NCBI GenBank assembly: GCA_021442155.1
Contig: JAKCPB010001424.1
Location: 1-64,000, forward strand
Direction: 5' to 3'
From: Cymbidium sinense
Lineage: Eukaryota; Streptophyta; Magnoliopsida; Asparagales; Orchidaceae
DNA length: 64,000 bases
Shown here: positions 58,850 through 64,000 of the stretch, one piece after another
How the letters are laid out: the number at the start of each line of letters is the position of its first letter
Position numbering within the stretch: the stretch's first letter is position 1
Notes under the pieces: generated by a model
Told to the model about the DNA's origin: nothing
Databases searched by the model: none
The model's input: only the letters and a program-made list of their open reading frames with translations
Position numbers and translations under genes: made by a program

Positions 58850-59306
58850 AATAGAGAACAAATTCAGATTCAACATTTTTTTTTATTTTATCAACCAAGT
58901 AACACACCAAGTATTCTAAGATAAGCGATGAAATAGATCTAAAATGAGCACAGTTAGTGCAAATCAAAGACCGTAGATAACTAGAATCAGTATTATCAGA
59001 AAGACACTCTCAAGCGATCGATCTATCATTCTTCAATTTCTTTAGTTCCCATTAGAACCACCCTGGCCTCTTGAGTAGCAGGATCCACCATCATATCCCC
59101 AATCTCTCCCTCACCACCACGTAACCTCACACCTCCTCCATATATAACTCCACTACGACCACCACCACCACCATATCCACCGGCACCTCTAGTTCCCCCA
59201 CCACCACTACGATAGCCACCGCCCCTGCTTTCGCCTCCATCGCCAGATCTAGACTGAGCCTATTTGACGGTGATGTTCCTGCCATTAAGGTTCTACACAT
59301 TCTTAG
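58850..59306 (-). pseudogene. GRP 3'-end fragment, copy 8
   Basis: Sense start NV*NLNGRNITVK*AQSRSGDG (two TAG stops at former Gln codons), then GGGYRSGGGG and GGYGGGGGRSG before a frameshift. The end of the tail, YYSRGQGG, keeps the CAG that is TAG in copy 7. The shared 3' UTR ends at AGAACAAATTC (about 58856). Confidence 0.85.
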
Positions 59307-62300
59307 GGTTTAGGTTTGGTTTAGGTTTATTATGTTTTAGGGTATAGGATTATGTTTTCATTTATTTAGTTACTTTAGGTTTGGGGTTTAGGGTTTAGTG
59401 TTTAGGGCTACAATTTATGGTTTAGGGTTTAAGGTGTATTGTTTATAGTTTAGGGTTTAGGGATTTTGGGTTTATACTTTTATGGTTTAAGATTTAGGGT
59501 ATTTTTAGGTTTAGGGTTAGTTCTAGGGTTTAGCATTTAGGGTTTGGAATTTAAGGTTTAGGGTTTTTATTAAAAAAATTAAGTAAACTGATAGGTTTAG
59601 GTTTATTTAGTTTATTTTGTTGATTTTTATTTATTTTATTATAATTTATTTTTTTGATTTATGTTTTTCTTATTTTTTTTAGTTCATTTTATTTATTTTA
59701 GTTCAGGTTTTTTATTTTAGTTCATTCTTTTGGTTTAGGTTTTGGTTTAGGTTTAGTTTTATTTTTTAGTTGAGTTTTATTTTTATTTACTTTTTTAGAT
59801 TTAGGTTTTATTTTATATTTTTAGTTTAGGTTTACATTTTTATTTTAACTTTTTAGGTTTAGGTTTTAGTTTTTTTTAGGTTTATTTTTAGATTTTGTTT
59901 TTTTTAGTTTAGGTTTAGGTTTATTTTTATTTTATTTTTTTTATTTAGTTTAGGTTTACTTTATTTTAGGTTTAAGTTTTATTTAATTTAGTTTATTTTT
60001 TTATTTTAATTTTGTTTTAGGTATAGGGTCTTTTTAATTTAGGGTTTAAGTTTTATTTTTACGTATTTTTAGGTTTTTTTTAAGATTAGTTATTTAATAT
60101 TTATTTTTTTTATTTTTAGTTTTATTTTATTTTTATTTTATGTTTATTTTATTATATTAAAGCTCATTCATAGGTTTATTTTTTAAATGAATTTAGGTTT
60201 TCTTGTTTTATTTTAGTTTCATTTTATTTTTATTTTCTTTTGGTTTAGGTTTCAATTTGGTGGGTTTAGGGTTTAGTGTTTAGGGTTTAGGTTTGGTTTT
60301 AGGGATTAGAGTTTAGGGTTTAGGGTGTTAACCCAGGTTTTGGGTCACTGAGGGTCCAGGGCTTAGGGTAGTTTGGGATGGCTGGGAGTTATCATTTATG
60401 GTTTAGTTTGGTCAGGTTGGTTTAGGTTTAGGGTTTATGTTTAGGGAGGGTTTAGGGTTTAGGTTAGGGCCAGGATAGGTCAAGGTATGGTTTAGTGTTT
60501 AGTGTTTTTTTAAAAAAAAAGGTAGAATTAGGTTTTAAGTTTATTTTTTTTATTTTGTTTACTCTATTTTTATTTTATTTAAGTTTATTTTTATTATGAT
60601 TTAGTTTACATTATTTATTTTAGTTTAGCTTTATTTTAGTTTAATTTTAGGTTTAGGTTTAGCATAATTATGTTTATTTTTTAGTTTAGTTTTGTTTTAT
60701 TTTATTTTTTTATTTGTTTAGGTTTAGTTTTATTTTATTTTTAGGTTTAGGTTTTCATTTTATTTTAGGTTAATTTTTAGGTTTTATTTTTTAGTTTATG
60801 TTTAGGTTTATTTTTATTTTATTTTATTTTATTTTGTTAGTATATGTTTAGGTTGAGGTTTCATTAATTTTATTTTATTTTATTTTAGTTTAGATTTAGG
60901 TTTATTTTATTTTAGGTTTAGTTTTTTTTTAGTTTAGGGTTTAGGTTTTTTTTGGTCTAGGTTTTAATTTAGTTTTTATTTTATTTTATTTAAGTTTTAT
61001 TTTAGTTTTATTTTGCATTTAGTTAATATTTTATTAAGGTTTTTTATTTTTAGGTTTATTTTATTTTAGTATAGTTTTTATTTTTTAAATTATTTTATTT
61101 TTACATTTAGGTTTAAGTTTATGTTAATGTTTAGGTTTAAGTTTTTGTTTAGGATTTTATTATATTTTATTATTTTATTTATTTTAGGTTTAGGTTTTTT
61201 ATTTTATTTTATGGATTTTATTTATTTTATGTTTAAGTTTTTAGGTTTTTTGTGGTTTAGGGTTTAGGGTTTAGGGTTTAGGGTCTTAGGGTTTAGTTTT
61301 TGTTTAGGTTTAGGTTTTGGTAGGGTTTTAGGTTTGGGTTTAGGTTGGGTAGGGTTTGGGTTTTAGAGTTTTAGGGCTTTAGGTTTTAGTAGTTTAGAGG
61401 TTTGGGTTTTTAAGTAGGGTCCAGTGTTTTTTTTATAATCTTTTATTTTTAAATTTAATTTAAACCCAAGAGTTTAGGTTTATTTTAGTTTACATTTATT
61501 TATTTTAGTTTGTTTGATTTTTTTATCTAGGTTTATTTTTATTTTATTTTTAGTTTATTTATTTATTTTAGTTTAGGTATTTTATTTTAGTTTATTTTAG
61601 GTTTTGGTTTAAATTCTATAATTTATTTATTTTATTTATTTTCTTTTTAGGTTGGTTTATTCTTTATTTTTAGGTTTAGGTTTAGGTTTTCTTTATTTTT
61701 TAGGTTTATGTTTCTTTTATGTTTTATTTTAGTTTAGGTTTATTTTAGTTTATTTTATTTTATTTACTTTAGGTTTATGTTTGGTTTACTTTATTTTAGG
61801 TTTAGGTTGTATTTATTTTAGTTTATTTTGTTTATTTTATTTTAGTTTTAGGTTTAGGCTTTATTTAGTTTTATTTTATTTTTTTATGTTTTATTTTATT
61901 AATGTTTTTAATCTTTGGTTTATCTTAGGTTTAGTTTTAAGTTTTAGGGTAGGGTTTAGGGTTGGGTTGGGTTTAGGGTTATCTAGAGTGTTAAGGGTCC
62001 AGGATTTAGGGTAGATTAGGGTCAGGGTCCAGGTCACTTGGGGTTTAGAGTTTAGGGTTTATGGTTTAGGGTTTAGTGTTAGGGTTAGGGTTTAGGGTTT
62101 AGTGTTTAAGGTTTAGGGTTTAGTGGTTTTTTAAAGAAAATTAAGTAAACGATAGATTTAGGTTTATTTATTTTATTTTATTTTTTATTTTTATTTAAGT
62201 TTATTTTTATTTATTTTAGATTAATTATTTTAGTTTAGCTTTCTTATTTTAGTTTAATTTTTAGGTTTAGGTTTAGGTATGTTTATTTTTAGTTTAGTTT

Positions 62301-63887
62301 TGTTTTATTTTATTTTTCTTAGGTTTATTTTTTATTTTATGTTTAAGTTTTAGCTTTATATTATTAATTTTAGATTTTATTTTTTTTATGTTTTAGTTTA
62401 TTTTAGTTTATTTTTATTTTATTTTAGGTTTAGGTTATTTATTTTAGTTTATTTTATTTTAGTTTAGTATGTTTATTTTATTTATTTAGGTTTAGGTTTT
62501 TTTTTTAGGGTTTAAGTTTTTTTTAGGTTTTTTAAGTTACTTTTATTTTATTTTATTTTATTTGCATTAAGTTTATATTTATTTTTTTTTATTTTTTAGG
62601 TTTATTTTAATTTTAGTTTAGTTTAGGTTTTATTTATTTTATTTTAGTATTTAATTTTAAATTATTTTATTTTAAGTTTAGGTTTAGGTTTATGTTTTTT
62701 TGTTTTAGTTTAGGTCTCATCCATTTTATTATTTTATAGTTAGGTTTAGCTCCTTTATATTTTATATTTTAGGTTTATTTAGTTTAGGTTTAGGTTTTTA
62801 GGTTTTAGGGTAGGGTGGGTAGGGTTAGGGTTGGTTTTAGGATTGGCATCAGGGTTGGTTAGTCTTAGAGTTTAAGGTTTAGGCTTTAGGGTTTGGCTTT
62901 AAAGGTTGTGGTTTAAGGTAGGATAGGGTTAGGGTTTAAGCTTTAGAGTTTGGGTTTAGTGGGTTCTTTTAAAAAATTTTTTTTTTAACTTTAGGTTTTT
63001 TTAAATTTAAGTAAGCCACAGTATAGGTTTATTTAGTTTATTTAGTTTACTTTTATTTATTTTAGTATGTTTTATTTTTATTTTAATTAGTTTAGTTTAT
63101 TTATTTTAGGTTTAATTATTTTAGTTTAGGTTTTATTTTAGTTTATTTTATGTTTTGGTTTAAGTTTAGGTTTATTTCTTAGTTTTTTTACTTATTTTAT
63201 TTTAAGTTTAGGTTTTATTTATTTTAGGTTTAGATTTTGGTTTTATTTTATTTTTTAGGTTTATGTTTATTTTAAGTTTTATTTTTAATTTATGTTTAGT
63301 TTATTTTTAGTTTATTTTATTTTATTTACATTTAGGTTTAGGTTTAAGTTTAGTATATTTAGGTTTATGGTTTATTTTCTTTTATTTATTTTTAGGTTTT
63401 ATTTTTAGGTTAATTTTTATAGTTCAAGTTTTTCTTTAATTTTTATTTTCTTTTATTTTTAGTTTATTTTATTTTTATTTTAGGTTTAGTTTTTATTTTT
63501 TTAGTTTGTTTAGATTTTCATTTATTTTATTTTAGTTTAGTTTTTATTTTTTATTTTAGTTTCTTTTTAGGTTTAGGTTTAGGTTTTTATTTTATTTTAT
63601 TTTTTTATTTTATTTTGGTGTAGGTTTCTTTATTAATTTTATTTTTAGTTTTATTTAATTTAGGCTTAGCTTTTAGCTTTTAGGTTAGATGAGGGTTTAG
63701 GGTAAGTTTTAAGTGTGGGTTTAGGGTTTTAGTTTAGGGTTTAGGTTTTCGGGTTTATGGTTTAAGATTTTATTGTTTATGGTTTAGAATTTGGGGTTTT
63801 AGGGTTTAGGGTTTAAGGTTTAGGGTTTAGGTTTTAGGTCTAAGGTTCCAATTTTAGGTTAGGGTTTAGGGTTTTTGGATTTTTTTA
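59307..63887 (+). repeat. Telomere-like block with four short higher-order units
   Basis: G-rich sub-blocks at 59307-59570, 60250-60500, 61255-61430, 61935-62130, 62790-62980 and 63680-63885. Poly(A/T) junctions near 59578, 60515, 61455, 62139 and 63003 give spacings of about 690-940 bases. CCAGGG/TCAGGG variants appear at about 60330-60480 and 61990-62040. The open frame at 61781-62014 is a low-complexity translation. Confidence 0.9.
62137..62170 (+). repeat. Conserved junction motif (exemplar)
   Basis: AAATTAAGTAAACGATAG, here as GAAAATTAAGTAAACGATAG followed by ATTTAGGTTTATTTA, between a G-rich and a T/A-rich half-unit. Confidence 0.7.
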
Positions 63888-64000
63888 ATAGAGAACAAAT
63901 TTAGATTAAACATTTCTTTTTTTGATTTCATTAACCAAGTAACACACCAAGTTTTCTAAGAGATAATCAAGGACATAGATAAAAAATGAGATCGCATAGA
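63888..64000 (-). pseudogene. GRP 3'-end fragment, copy 9, cut by window edge
   Basis: Only the 3' UTR part is inside the window (AGAGAACAAATTTAGATT to AATGAGATCGCATAGA). The Gly-rich coding part should lie just beyond 64000. Confidence 0.82.

Overview
This is plant nuclear DNA with no intact host gene in sight. It consists almost entirely of decayed retroelements embedded in a vast, degenerate array derived from the plant-type telomere repeat TTTAGGG. The plant assignment rests on three things: the TTTAGGG unit; the element families (a plant L1-type LINE with a DUF4283-like ORF1 and zf-RVT-like tail, an RTE LINE ending in (TTG)n, Ty1/copia with an iMet primer site, Ty3/gypsy gag); and repeated pieces of a plant glycine-rich RNA-binding protein (GRP) gene. 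The setting looks like interstitial-telomere heterochromatin (pericentromeric or similar) of a large genome. I cannot name the species.

Layout. 1-5690: a minus-strand L1-type LINE, cut off by the window edge and broken in its endonuclease by a GRP/telomere-like insert (3309-3832). 5690-36536: about 30 kb of telomere-like DNA alternating between G-rich (TTTAGGG), T/A-rich (TTTATTTTA) and CCAGGG/TCAGGG-rich sub-blocks. It carries GRP 3'-end fragments (6793, 25829, 29831, 33168, 35978), RTE LINE fragments (9552, 12756, 18985, 21355) and a Ty3/gypsy gag fragment (27870). 36537-43783: a Ty1/copia element with a complete, about 2.4-kb 5' LTR, a primer-binding site, a broken gag-pol, a polypurine tract and a truncated 3' LTR. 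43783-53435: a tandem duplicate of the copia body and its telomere-like flank. The 5' part of the second copy is dissolved into T/A-rich repeat (46040-46440). 53438-55711: a second gypsy gag/protease fragment fused to a GRP fragment. 55712-64000: more telomere-like/GRP units.

The most notable pattern is that GRP, RTE and gypsy copies each share fixed boundaries with telomere-like DNA, and copies within each family share one orientation. This argues that whole composite blocks were duplicated head-to-tail rather than that each element inserted independently. A recurring junction motif (AAATTAAGTAAACC followed by GGTTTAGG) separates the G-rich and T/A-rich halves of most units. Part of the degeneracy (CCAGGG blocks, T/A fill-in within copia) could be a long-read basecalling or consensus artefact. 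Accurate reads must settle that before the biology is interpreted.

No gene here appears able to work. Every retroelement frame is broken, and several catalytic residues are lost. The GRP pieces lack all of the RNA-recognition motif except its last strand.
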